A stretch of DNA of 61,159 bases from Pholiota molesta (lineage: Eukaryota > Basidiomycota > Agaricomycetes > Agaricales > Strophariaceae). Each line of letters opens with the position of its first letter. Positions within the stretch are counted from its first letter, which is position 1. The stretch is taken from positions 1 through 61,159 of the forward strand of contig JACGCK010000243.1 in the NCBI GenBank assembly GCA_014925825.1, given 5' to 3'. Positions 1 through 11,087 of this stretch are shown here, in pieces. A program made the position numbers and the translations under genes. The notes under the pieces were generated by a model. It was not told where the DNA came from. It searched no databases and saw only the letters and a list, made by a program, of their open reading frames with translations.

Positions 1-2175
1 GAGATGATGTACGTGTACACCGCGGGCTTCACGCGGTGCGCGAACGCGCCGCCGTCGCTGCCGTCGCGGCCGGGGCCGCTGTGCAGCAGTTTCATGATGT
101 CCGCCGTGTCGTTGATGACCCCGAACCCATTCGTCGACGTGCGCGCGTAGAGCATCCGGTGGCCCGCCTGAATCCCACTGCGCACGGCTATGCTCGTCGG
201 GCCCTGGAAGATGCTCTGCGCGGCTTTGTAATCTCTGTTCCAATGCTGGTGCACGTCGCCAAAGATTTGCGGGATGCCCATAACAAACATCTTCCATGTG
301 GAATAGAGGCGGGCGTTATTGATATTGGTGAGTGCACCGACCGTAGGCGAGAAATGCCTCGAGAAGCGAATAGGCCCGTTGAAGAGATATGGATAGGCAG
401 CCGGATCTTCGTCCTCTGCCGACGTGCTTTCGATCTAGAGATGCGAATCATGCGATGAGATGAGTACAGGGCTATTTCTGACATCGGCAAAGGCGAAAGC
501 TTGAACGCACCTTGAACCAAAACGTCCCGCGCGAGCTCCGAAGTTTCAATAGTGGGCCCTCGATTTCAACTTCCTTCGCCCCTGCAGCGACACTCGTCTT
601 GACACTGCCAATGAAGTCGTCCGTTAGAGAGCCGTCGTCCTTGTCCATGAACGTGATCACCAGATCGGCAGTAGCAGGGACGTTCTTGACTCGCCAGACC
701 TCATTCCACACAGGAGAGAGCGTCTTTTGCTGCACCGATGAGCTGTGTAATTGTAATATCTTCAGTAGCCTGCGGTGCCCATACGATCTGGAACGAACAC
801 GAAGGAGATCTTATCATCAATAGGGGAATTCAAAATTGACGAAGTCGCGACTTCAAAGTCACGACTTCACTTTCCTTTGAAGCAGCTCAACTTGATTGAT
901 TTGAACACCCCCGCTTCGTTTCAGTTTTGAAGCGACTTCAGATTTTGCGGGGTTCGAATTTGGTTGATGGCCGTTATAGTCATGCCAGTCGAGGGCGATT
1001 AGATTATTGATTAAATGACATTTATTGGAATTCTGTAGCTTATAGCAAGCTTATAGGGAGAGTTCTCTGCTTTAATTTATGAAATAACATAGAACCACTC
1101 TACTTGAGTGTAATTTACCAAGAAAACTGGAGATGGGTAGATGTGCATGCGAGCTCCGGATAACGTTGGGAGAGACTTTGTTGTTCATGGAAAAACAAAC
1201 ATACCGCTCCGGGCGCCTGTTGCGTTGTTGCATTCAATCAGGCAGTCTCACAGATGACACGGCCACCTCGTGTGATTTACCATTGTAGTTTTTTTATTCA
1301 AATAATCCTACAGTAGCCTACAGTCATACTAATACCTGTTTCCGCCCAGCCTTGCGGCGGTGCCCCACCAGCCGATAAAATCTCAACCTCCGCAGAGATG
1401 GGGGGAGAGTGCAATGCCTATTCCTTCATCACCCGCGGTAGCGCGAGCATAGGCGTCGTTGTCCCGCTGCGGAACGACGCCGCCGATGCAGTATCACCTG
1501 CCGCACTCCGGGGCTCCTGCGACCTGGTTCTCGGAAACCTCTGAATCGGAAGCCGGCCCACATCCCTCGTTCGAGGGGAGGGGCGCACGGCTATGGGCAC
1601 TGGTAATGGTGGGGAGTATCGGGGAGGTGAGGTGGGCTGAGCGAAAAGAGGGTATATGGGCCGAGACGAGATAAACGGCTCATGTGACTGCGGATGTCAC
1701 CGAATATTTCTAACTCAGTCATTCCGGCGTTTCTGGAGAAAGTGAAGCAGCTGAGCTGCTTCACTTTTGAAGGCTTCGCTTAGCGTTGCTTCAAGAAAAA
1801 GTGAAGCGTGGGACATAAAAAAAAACTGAAGTCATGACTTATAAGTCGCGACTTCGTCAATTTTGAATTCCCCTAATTTTGGCCACGAAATACGGGTCGG
1901 CACTACCGACTACGTCCATCCGTGGAAGTCCAGAAGCCCCAATAAACTGCCAGACGCTACCCAATGAGCCTTTCCCTACATACAGAACAGAACTGGAAAG
2001 CGCCATGCACCTGAATGCTGAGATCGACATACGGGATCGGTAGACCCAGCTCTCCGATCTTCTTCGTCAGCGACGACTTCTCCTCATGCGCGGTGTCTTT
2101 CGCGTTGTGAACGGCATCGCCGACCTTTTCGAGGATATGCGATACGCTGAGAGGATTACGACGTCCGCCGGGCAT
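1..2175 (-). pseudogene. C2-domain protein gene, split by a DNA transposon and cut by the window edge
   Basis: Minus-strand gene starting at the ATG at 2175 (MPGGRRNPLSVSHILEKVGD) and running off the left edge. After an N-terminal helix comes a C2 domain, a Ca2+/phospholipid-binding fold: YVDLSIQVHG, then GLPRMDVVGSADPYFVAKI, then VQQKTLSPVWNEVW and DLVITFMDKDDGSLTDDFIG, whose Asp residues fit the Ca2+ loops. Past an intron (about 445-516) follows a conserved fungal C-terminal region with GIPQIFGDVHQHWN and AVRSGIQAGHRMLYAR; I recall this region from fungal C2 proteins but do not know its function. The element at 823-1873 sits inside the C2 coding exon. Reading into it adds five codons and meets a TGA, so the present allele makes a truncated protein. 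Removing the element and one TA restores the frame exactly (FVAKI-IDDKISF). The splice site near 1990 is approximate. Confidence 0.8.
821..1875. mobile_element. Non-autonomous TA-flanked DNA transposon (1,051 bp)
   Basis: The element spans 823-1873 and is bordered by TA on both sides (821-822 and 1874-1875). Its ends are perfect 31-bp inverted repeats starting GGGGAATTCAAAATTGACGA, extending with mismatches to about 53 bp. The inner ends hold repeated GAAGTCGTGACTT- and TGAAGC-type motifs. No transposase is visible; the short open frames at 1418-1674 resemble nothing I recognise. TA duplication is the hallmark of Tc1/mariner-type insertion, but the GGGG terminus is not a standard mariner end, so the superfamily is open. 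It lies in coding sequence of the C2 gene, and the duplicated TA shows it arrived after that exon existed. Confidence 0.85.
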
Positions 2176-3339
2176 CTTGGAGTGGTCTTGGAGAGGGGAG
2201 TAGTGGTGGATCAAATTCAACTTCGAGTCTGATTCGAGTCGGACCAGAGTCGGACTCAGTCACGGGCTATTTCTTAGAACGGTGCCCACCAAGTGCCCAC
2301 CGCCCAGAGCTGCCCAGGCCAGTGCGCCATCGGCTTGGCATCATGAAGCTTGTGCGTAACTTGATTGTGATCTTTTGCAGAAACGTTTCGCCTTGGACGC
2401 CTCCATCGGAGGACATTCATGGCATTGGGATAACCATCGTCATAGTCTTGAAATAGAATACAGTGATACTGTGTAGAATTTTAGACGATATCGCAGGGAT
2501 GTAAAAATAGGTCATATTTTGAGACGACGTCAGCGAGAAACATATATTAACACACCTAGAGAAAAGTCAAAAAAACGACAAGCTAATCGATCATGTCCAT
2601 CGAATAAAGCAAAATATTAAGTAGCAGATCATTTGTAAAATTTTGGTAGAGCAAGCGAGGCAAATGAAATGAGGTGTCGCATTCATTGAAATGACAGCAG
2701 TAAAGGCGGCGGAGCATTGTGGAAAGGAAATGGAAATGAAGAAAGCAAAAATTGGAGCAACCACAAATAGAGAGAGAAAGATGCAGAGGCGAGAAATGAA
2801 ACGCGGCCAGAGAAAGGAAGAACGGACCTTCGGAGAATATAGCTACATGGGGAGTAGTAGAGTGAGTAAGTAAAAGATACTTAGTACATTGGGGTGTCGC
2901 GTATATCATTCATACTGCGTGACGTGTTCCCATCCGCATTCTTCGCCCATCTAGCGGGGAGGGAGCCTGAATCCACCATTCGTATCCCGAACTTGAAATC
3001 GTGATGCATGCGAAGAGGGTGGGCCAGACTAATCAGCCGCGGAGGGGGCGGGAAGACAGAGAGAAATAGATCACACATGAGAAAGAGATATAGGACGAAT
3101 GGATGGTGTTAGATTTTTGGTACATGTGCAAAGGATATCGAATTGTAGATGGTATGATTAAATGGATAGAAAACGGGAAAGACGAGATGAATCGCGGGAT
3201 CTCGGTAACTCCAAACGATCGGCACGATGCGCAACCTGCACGCTGAAAGGAAAGGGTCAAAAAAAGGTAATGTCAATTCCAATACCCATTCTCAGAAAAA
3301 GGCACTGGGACGAACCTTCCTACCATGGGCAACGGCGGC
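2176..3339. other. Intergenic: upstream region of the C2 gene and downstream of the 745-aa gene
   Basis: No gene seen. The 2690-2870 stretch is strongly purine-rich on the plus strand (pyrimidine-rich on the strand of the C2 gene), which fits a fungal promoter or untranslated leader but is not diagnostic. Short open frames here lack introns, codon bias or recognisable motifs. Confidence 0.4.
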
Positions 3340-5577
3340 CTACTGATAAGTGAGCGAAGGAGCAAGATCCGTCTCCATCAGACACAGCGGGCTCAGGGGC
3401 AGCGGTGATTCCACCAGCTGCGCAAGACGTGGGCTCAACCCTTCATCCTCCTCCATCTCCTCATCATCGCCTTCATCCGGGAGCAACATCTGCCTCAGGG
3501 GCGACTTCGGCGTCGGATGGGCCTTCGGCACACCCGCTGCGGGCGGCGACCACGTCCGTGCTCGCGCAGGCTTCTTCCTAAGCGGCTCCTGCTGGCGATG
3601 GAAGACCATGTTCGCGACGAGCTGGTCCATACTTGATATAGCCGGCTTTCGCGCGCTTGAATGGTTACAACGGAACTGATGACTGGTGCGTGTACTTGCT
3701 GGACTCGGATTCGGCGTCGACATTGGCGATAGATCGGGCAGCGGAGTGGACGTGCTTGCTGGATCGGACGGACAACTACTTGGGGCCATGGGCGCCGTTG
3801 GTGTCGTTTCGGCAGAAATGGGAGTTGGATGAGGCACACGTCCAGGAGCATCAGCAGCCGAGGCCTGCAAAGTCGAATGGGCTAGCCCATTCGACTTTGC
3901 AGAACAGGTGCCGATATTACTCGGCGATCCCGACTCGTCCAACTTCAGCTTCAACCGCAGCAGCGCCGACAGCTCACGCGACTTCTCCCGCTCCCAACTC
4001 TCCCGGCCCGCCGTGCGCTGTTTCAGCTCGTAGATCTTCTGCACCTCGGCGCTGGTTTCGTCCTTCGGAAGCTCCGCGAGAACGGAGGGATCCAGGTAGA
4101 AGTCCTCCGGGGAGGGCGAGCGCCGGCGCACCAAATCGCCGCCGTCGACGTCCCACAGAAGGAGGCCGCCGGAGCTGGACGAGGGCGGTGTCGTGGGCAC
4201 CGTTATCGTTGGATCGGGGACGTAGTTCTTCGAGCCGAGTTCGCGCGGTATTAGGTCGTCGTCGGTTTCCGCGCCGGGAAGCGAGAGCCAGAAGCTTCGC
4301 TGCGGCGGTTCGTCCGTCGTGGTCGTCGTCGCATCGTCCACCTGCATGGAAGAGGATCCTTCTTGGAGTCCGAACGGGTCCTCGTCGAGGAGAGGAAGGT
4401 CGGCAGAACGCCGTCGTGATGGAGAACATGGTACACTGGTGGGAGCATCGTCTGTGTTGTACAACGACCATTGGTCATTTTTGGGGAACGACAATAGAGG
4501 GAACCCGAGCGAGTCGGGATTTGGCAGCGGTGGTGATGCTGGTTGCAGGAGAGGCGGCTCCGGTGAAAACCTGTGCCGATGTGGAGAAGATAGAGAAAGA
4601 GGCGAAAGCGTCTCATTGTACAAATCAAAACGCGTCGGGTATTGGTCTATGTGGTATCTGTGGTCATCGTGGTGCATGGGTGGAGAAAGTTGTGAGTAAT
4701 AGGGGTCATCTTCGAATTCCTCGTCCTCGTCTGACGCAAGAGGAGAGTGGCGTAAATCTGTGTCCAAATATTCCGGCGATAGAGAGGATGTTGAGGACGT
4801 TATTGACTCATCATCCAAGTCTGTGTCTACAGAACTGGGACTGCCCCACAGCAGTTGCGCAAAAGGGCGATTGGCAGAGAAATCATCATCGTCGCTCTCA
4901 ATCGGGACGTCTTTTGAACCATTGATTGACCCTAAGGCTCCAGAAAACATCAAGCCCGGGTTGTAGATATCCCCTGGAAGTGCGCCCAGAGAAAGTCGGT
5001 TACCTGGCCATGACAAGGGAAGGGGCGATAAAAGGCTTTCGCTCGGATCGGGGGATAGATGATGATAGATACCACCATCATGGTCCATATAGTCCCTGTC
5101 TGAACGTGATGGCGGCAAGTTCCCAGTCAATGTAGATTGGGGAGCAGGCGAACAGGAATGCAGCTGCGATTTAGTCTCCACGTGTCCTGAAAGGCCTAAG
5201 GAGTCGAGGTTTTCCCTGAAGTTAGTAGAAGGCGTAAAAACCCTCGTGGCGGAGCAATCTGAGCTCGGAAATGACCAGGATGGCAAAGGTGGGTTTCGAT
5301 GACGCTGAGTGGGCCCGTTCGCGGAAGAGGACTCCGATGCATAGCCAGATGCCGAATATTTGTCGCAAGAATTGTCGTCAAGGCTCTGACCGTGCAACAA
5401 AGCACTAGAGCCTCCCATGGAACTCATTCCAAATTGATGTCCAGATAGGTCGCGGGAAGTGGTGTTCATTGAGGTGGAATGGTTCGGAAAAAGGAAAAAG
5501 GGGCTCAGAGGATATATGTCGTCCGAAGATGGTATACAGTAGTCCCAATGAGATGTCGTATCTTCCGCAGGAGCCAT
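3340..5577 (-). CDS. Uncharacterised acidic Ser/Pro-rich protein, 745 aa
   Basis: One long open frame. The first ATG in it is at 5577 (MAPAEDTTSHWDYCIPSSDD); the frame stays open to 5682 but only from a GTG. I do not recognise a domain. The protein is low-complexity and rich in Ser, Pro and Asp, with acidic runs near residues 285-330 (DEDEEFEDDPYY) and near the C-terminus (DEGDDEEMEEDEG). A short helical stretch around ELKQRTAGRESWEREKSREL and a basic segment LRKKPARARTW could be interaction or nuclear-targeting parts. The composition suggests an intrinsically disordered regulatory protein; that is inference. Upstream, GTGAGT at about 5687 and an acceptor near 5628 look like an intron in the 5' leader. 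A perfect 38-bp palindrome lies inside the coding region (3865-3902). Confidence 0.65.
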   Translation of the reverse strand: MAPAEDTTSHWDYCIPSSDDIYPLSPFFLFPNHSTSMNTTSRDLSGHQFGMSSMGGSSALLHGQSLDDNSCDKYSASGYASESSSANGPTQRHRNPPLPSWSFPSSDCSATRVFTPSTNFRENLDSLGLSGHVETKSQLHSCSPAPQSTLTGNLPPSRSDRDYMDHDGGIYHHLSPDPSESLLSPLPLSWPGNRLSLGALPGDIYNPGLMFSGALGSINGSKDVPIESDDDDFSANRPFAQLLWGSPSSVDTDLDDESITSSTSSLSPEYLDTDLRHSPLASDEDEEFEDDPYYSQLSPPMHHDDHRYHIDQYPTRFDLYNETLSPLSLSSPHRHRFSPEPPLLQPASPPLPNPDSLGFPLLSFPKNDQWSLYNTDDAPTSVPCSPSRRRSADLPLLDEDPFGLQEGSSSMQVDDATTTTTDEPPQRSFWLSLPGAETDDDLIPRELGSKNYVPDPTITVPTTPPSSSSGGLLLWDVDGGDLVRRRSPSPEDFYLDPSVLAELPKDETSAEVQKIYELKQRTAGRESWEREKSRELSALLRLKLKLDESGSPSNIGTCSAKSNGLAHSTLQASAADAPGRVPHPTPISAETTPTAPMAPSSCPSDPASTSTPLPDLSPMSTPNPSPASTRTSHQFRCNHSSARKPAISSMDQLVANMVFHRQQEPLRKKPARARTWSPPAAGVPKAHPTPKSPLRQMLLPDEGDDEEMEEDEGLSPRLAQLVESPLPLSPLCLMETDLAPSLTYQ
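3865..3902. repeat. Perfect 38-bp palindrome inside coding sequence
   Basis: CTGCAAAGTCGAATGGGCTAGC and its exact reverse complement meet at the GCTAGC centre, with no mismatch or loop. It codes in frame for roughly AKSNGLAHSTLQ within the 745-aa protein, between a helical stretch and the Pro/Ser-rich C-terminal part. Confidence 0.9.
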
Positions 5578-5699
5578 AGGAGTGTTCAAATCTAGAATAA
5601 ACGAAGGTGATGTCAACTGGCGCTCTACAGCGTGACATAGCGGTCGTATAAATGCACAGAGGCAGCTGTTGGATAGCAGCACTCACGTAGATGGGCATC

Positions 5700-8600
5700 T
5701 ATTCAGAAATCGTCCATGGTGGTCGTTGTTGGCGACAATCGGAGAGGAATCGGGGATGGGAGGGGATGGTGAGTGTGTGGTCGAGAGGATCGTCTGTTGA
5801 ACGCTAGTCAATGTCAGGCCATTAGTCAGCACACCCCGAACCACGCGCACTCACGGACTCCGGACACCCCGGGGGCACTGCCGCCTCGAGGCAAAACGCG
5901 TGTTATCTCACCGAATCTCTGGTATCGGCGTATATTTTTCACCATCTTATCGAAACAAATCCCACAGGAACCAGACTACCTCTCTTTGTCAATGAACATA
6001 CCCGTACACTCATGCACCGTTTTGTTGCTATTACGCCCACAAAAGCGCACATCAACGGCCATTGCCTTCCTTTTTTCTTGTTCTCATCCAGTAAGTATCC
6101 GGAGAAAATTGTGTATGAGCTGCGGCGGTATCAGACTCTTCTGACCGCCAAATCATGACGAACACCTCAAGAATGGAACCTGTCGCTCTCACTGCGCTTC
6201 GCCAAATTTTTATCAGTGTGGTCGGCCCCAGTTCCCGGCCTATTCTTGCCAGCAAAGCGCCTTGTCGGGCAGGTAGGAAACTTTCTGATGACATCCGCCA
6301 CATGCAGAATTTATCAATCGCCTCAAGGCCGCAAAAGCCCATGATTTCTTGAGCACGTTTTACTTCAAATGTCGGGACCAGAAAAACTTCATTAATTGAG
6401 GCTGTACGTACCAAGTACGTACGGTGCCCACTGCCCGGGCATTTTGCATATTCCATCTCCACCATGTCGCCATCCTTACTCACGCTAAGTAGTCGTCAGA
6501 TATCTCAAGATAGAACTAATGCTCTACAACGGCCAAATTTCGGTCACGATGACTGTTTTTCTCAAGTTTTTCTAGCCCATGGAGAAAAACTCTTTGCCCA
6601 ACCGCCTTGTACATGTCCTTCGAGGCCTTACATATAATTAGGCCTCAGGTTTGACTTCGCTTAGCCTTCTGATCATTATGGATGGCTAACATTTCAGATA
6701 GAATCTCTACGGTTTTACGTCTACGGCCGACTTTCTATCTCTATGGCCTGGGCTTCGTCCAATCAACTACATCAGCAAGGGTTCTTGTGCGTGGTCTTTC
6801 AAGCGTAATGTTGGTGCAAATCCATTGTTATTAAACCCAAGTAAGTATAACAGATGAGTCCATTTCCGCAGGAGTACTGGAAAATGCAAACAACACCGCA
6901 CCTTGACTGTCCGACCAACAACGACACATAATCCGCATCCCATTCGCATCCATCCACTGCATCTCTAACACGCAACGCATGTTGGTTCCATGACCATCGC
7001 ACGCATGTACTACATGTTTCCTAACTTATAAATGATGATACATACTAAGCGCTCAAGCTCTCTAGTTTCACCCACCTGCCTGAGGCATGGCCTCAACGGC
7101 CAATGTCAGATAAAATGGTGATGTATGATGCCAAAGAGCGATGCCAACAGTCCGTCGCATGAGTAAAACTGTTACACAGCACATGCAGATCATGATCAAA
7201 GGTAGAAGGCCACATCCAAGCCACGCAACAGCTGCCACGAGGCCTACCGCGGCCGCAGTCAATTTGCGGTGTAGATCAGTAAGTAGCGTTTCTTTCTCCG
7301 TGCTTTTATGTTTTATCCCAAGATTGGATTCAAGCATAGCTATTCCTCGACATCCTTCAGGCTTCCAAACACGATCATGTTTTTGATGAGAAAGAAGCCC
7401 TATTTCTGGCTTTGCGAGCCTCACGCAGTCCCAGCCAAGACCGCCGTCCGTCCAAAATTTGGGGCATGAAAGGCTAATTCCACATCCTATTCATATTCTG
7501 CTCATGTGGATACTTATACCCTCGAGTCCCCCACGCACGACAAGGCTGTGTCTGTCACTCGCCAATGGATGGGCCGAACGCTAAATATAGCCTTTCTTCA
7601 CCGACATACTTACTACATACATACAACGAGGATAAGGGCATCAGCGGGTCCGCCGGTCTACGAACGCGCGTTTCGTGAGCCTCACGCTAGAGAGGGCGTC
7701 CATCTTTGGGAATATGCTATTCTCGACCAGACGCCGAATGATATTCGTTCGGTGCCCGGATGACGCTGATGGGACCTCCGATGTACGTTTACCTTTTGAC
7801 TCCGGGTCAGTGGTTATTGAAATACTGACATGTGGGCGAATGGCAATTTGCGATACCTTTGATGGTGTGGGTCGTTCCGCACTCGGAGGAGGTTAGTATT
7901 CTAGGGAATTCAAAGGCTTGAAAAATAACAATTCTCTGGATATGTTCATCGTCCATCTTATCGATGTATGCTCGAACAATATATCATACATCGATATCAT
8001 ATCGAGATGCACTCATACGCTTATTTTCGAGCCCTAAATGCCTCAACGTAATTAAAAAACCCACTCCCTGCCCACTCCAAAGCCGTTTCCCAAATTCCTG
8101 ACCTCATAGTTCACAATTCACTCCATCAAGTGGGCACGTCCATACAAAAGCCATTTCCGATGACATCTGCTCGAGATATAAGCAGGATATAAGTATTCAA
8201 GATACGGAAATAGGAAATCCCGAGAAACAATTAGCGTTGAGAGTTCCTGGGGGCTCGGATGTTCGTTCAGTTCGCTTGAACCCCAGCACATTTCTTATTT
8301 TGCGCGGATGACGATTTCATCATGTCATGCATCGTCTTCGGGGGGTTGAGAACCCGGTCCCAGAGTGTGAATTCGGAAAAGTGTCGCCACGTCCATGAGT
8401 TTTCCAGAATTATTGTTCACATACACCTACCGCGATGCGCGATGCGCATGTCTTGCTCCAAGTTTCGTTGTTGACACGCAAGTCATGTTATTGTTATAAA
8501 ATCCATTGATTCATTAGTTCATGAGCTCCTACTCTCGTGAGGGCCATAGTGAAGAGTACGATATCTAGAGAGACGAGTCAACATTTTTGACGCACGACGG

Positions 8601-8812
8601 CCCGAAAAGTCGAAGGGTCCAATTAAAGTTAGTAGGTTCTCTCTTATCCGGTATTGTTATACCCGTTGCAAATCAGTTATTCTCCGCAGTGGAGAAACCA
8701 ACATTGACTACCGCTCTAAGGCGGTCGCCGTAGTGGATAGTCCCAGCAATAAGGCTGTACAAAAGCAGTTTCATGAGTATGCGTATCACCGTGCAATGCC
8801 AACTGCGCCAGC
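5700..8812. other. 3.1-kb intergenic region without a convincing gene
   Basis: The first few hundred bases upstream of 5700 are the promoter side of the 745-aa gene. Two open frames were considered. Minus strand 6052-6483 has no ATG at its upstream end and no family resemblance. Minus strand 7068-7424 encodes a hydrophobic stretch (LVAAVAWLGCGLLPLIMICM) but has no partner exons or motif. A short inverted repeat GTACGTAC-CAA-GTACGTAC lies near 6404-6422. These may be decayed genes or repeats; I cannot name them. Confidence 0.35.
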
Positions 8813-10757
8813 TCACCCAAAACCTATCCATGCAAGGACAGCGGCGCCCGTGTTAGTTGCGACGACGCCGTAATTCTCGATGCTGGGCAGAATCCCAGCG
8901 ATAAACATGGACGTGAGGAATGCACGAGAGCCACTGCAGCGGTGTTAAGTTGGAGGCATGATATCGAGCGCTGATAGATAGATGGGCTCACTTGTTAGCG
9001 GCCATAGCTTCGGCGCTGCGTGAATGCATAAGGTCGACGACATATGCTGCGGAGGGGCTTAGCACGAAGTCGACCTAGAAAGGAGGCCATTTTTCAGCGT
9101 TGATGCGAAGCGCACGATATGACAAGCAGGTGCTCACCCCGATGCCGTTGAAGAATATACATATGAGATTTAGGACGAGGCCAAGTCGACCAGATACATA
9201 GTGCGTGATCAGCCCAGAGCATAAAATCGACATGGGGACTAGAAATAAGGAGCCCAGATAGGTGGCACGAAGGCGATCTTCTGGGTACCATTCGCCTCCC
9301 CGTTGTTTTCGACATCTAATGACCGTTTTATCTGCTATATATCCGGCCAAAGGCGCTCCAACTATGGAAGTACAGTTGAGAATAGCATCAGAGAGAAGTA
9401 AAGGACCGAACTCACTCATATTTCCGAGACCACCTGGTAAGAAGCAAGCGCCGATCATTGCTTCGTTGCTGATGCCGTATTTCTTGCCCTTGATATGGTA
9501 TGTCAGCATGTAGGCAGCAATCACATTAATAAAAGAATTTACAATTGTGTATGCCAGAGGAACCAAGAGAACTGCAAGGCGTCAATATTAATCGCGGAAA
9601 CTAGGCCCAAAAATGACGGATTACCATAATCTGTAAGCAGTGTGGTAAATCCTGCGAGCATCTGAGTGTAACGTCAGTTCACAGAAATAACCTAGTCAAC
9701 TTCAAAAATAGAACGCACAACAGCCAGTAAATTTGGGCTTCGTAACATCCACAAAGGTTTGAATGGATTGAGGAGAACTGGTCCCCATTTCGGGAGTGAG
9801 GCCGGATCTGCCTTATCAATTCCACGTTCGCCCGGATGGTATGTTTCGGGGAAGAACAAGACGACTACGACGAACACGACTAGACCAACTGATCCTAGCC
9901 AAAGTTGCAGGAGACGCCATGAGAAGTAATGTGTTGCAAACCCTAGAAAAATTTACGGGTTAGGTCGATCGTAGCATGTCAGATTTTGGTAACACTTGCC
10001 TCCTACCAGAGGTGCCAATGCAGGACCGACAAGTACAGCCTGTAAGTGTTAAGATTTAATTAGATTTCAACAAATGAGTTGGACATACTGCAAAGAATAT
10101 CCCCAATGCGCGACCTCTTTCCTCCAGCTTGTATATATCTCCGATAACCCCTGAACCAACTGCAAGTCCTGGAGATGCGCCTAACGCTTGTACGATTCTC
10201 CAAAAGATAAGCTGATATATAGACTGTGACGCGGCTGAGCCAATAGAGCCTGCAAGGAGAAGAGGTGTCCCAATGAGATAGATCCGTTTCCTGCCATCTA
10301 TCAAAATAAGACATTAGCCAAGAGCTCGAAGGCCAAACAGAACGGCGCGTACAAAATCCAGAGTACGTGGCACCAATAAGAGAGCCTAAGGATGACGCTA
10401 GGATTGAAGAGCTTACGGCCAGGCTGTAGACGCATCGTCCATGTCAGCCTTCGAATTGAACGGTGCGGGTTTGCCTGGAGTTTGTTACCTAACGACTGCA
10501 GGAGTCGAGTCGAGATCCCTTGCAATTTGAGGTATTGAAGGAACAAAAGTTCCTGCTACGAACACTGTAATGCAGAAATGAGAAACGTGGATATGGCAGG
10601 ACACCTCATCGACTCAACATGCAAGAAGCCCAGTCAGTGACACAATGGCGACAATGCCACGTTTCTTCGCAGGCGTGAACCGCAGATAAACTTCCTCATG
10701 CTTGGACGGCGCTAGCAATGGCGCTTCTTCAGAGTTTGCGTCCAACTCATTAGTCAT
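8813..10757 (-). CDS. Major facilitator superfamily transporter (multidrug/H+ antiporter type), copy 1
   Basis: Multi-exon minus-strand gene, ATG at 10757 (MTNELDANSEEAPLLAPSKH), stop at 8813-8815 after AWIGFG. Exons join in frame where checked: STPAVV-SLAVSSSIL, then GSLIGATYSGFYGRKRIYLI, which carries the MFS motif A (G-x-x-GRKR). The next loop has GDIYKLEERGRALGIFF, typical of fungal drug:H+ antiporters. The central cytosolic loop reads PETYHPGERGIDKADPASLP before LLNPFKPLWMLRSPN, and the second half includes GGLGNMSEFGPLLLSDAILN and a terminal VATNTGAAVLAWIGFG. Probably a 12-TM plasma- or vacuolar-membrane proton-coupled exporter of small molecules; the substrate cannot be told from sequence. 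It lies head-to-tail with a close paralogue at 11088-13087. Confidence 0.85.
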
Positions 10758-11087
10758 TGTGGAGGACGAGAAAGAGGCGGTTAGCGAGGTACCTTTTGTA
10801 TATGAGCATTACTTATAGAAGAGTTATTTGAATTTCTGAGTCAGATTATGAAAGCGTCGTGGGGAATTTGATCGGATGTTTAAATGTTTGCCGATATCTA
10901 ATGATTCTTATCATGTTTGCACGCTTTTAAGTACATCAACTCTAGGAGTATTTAAACGATTCAGACCGTGCCCATCCTCTTTTACGGCCGTCAATTATTT
11001 CTATCAGTAGAAAATCCGACATCGACATATGCTCTCATCCGATCTCCATATCGGATGATCGACCAAACCATTCTAAATTCGCGTCAG

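Noticed and set aside
1418..1674. Open frames inside the TA-flanked element
   Set aside because: Short, overlapping on opposite strands, without motifs; the element appears non-coding.
3657..4925. 422-codon plus-strand open frame
   Set aside because: It lies antisense inside the 745-aa gene. Its translation is Arg-rich and patternless, as expected for the reverse of Ser/Asp-rich coding DNA.
6052..6483. 143-codon minus-strand open frame
   Set aside because: It has no ATG at its upstream end, no homologous motif and no adjoining exons.
7068..7424. 118-codon minus-strand frame with a hydrophobic stretch
   Set aside because: One hydrophobic segment alone is weak evidence; no family, no splice partners, and not repeated elsewhere in the window.
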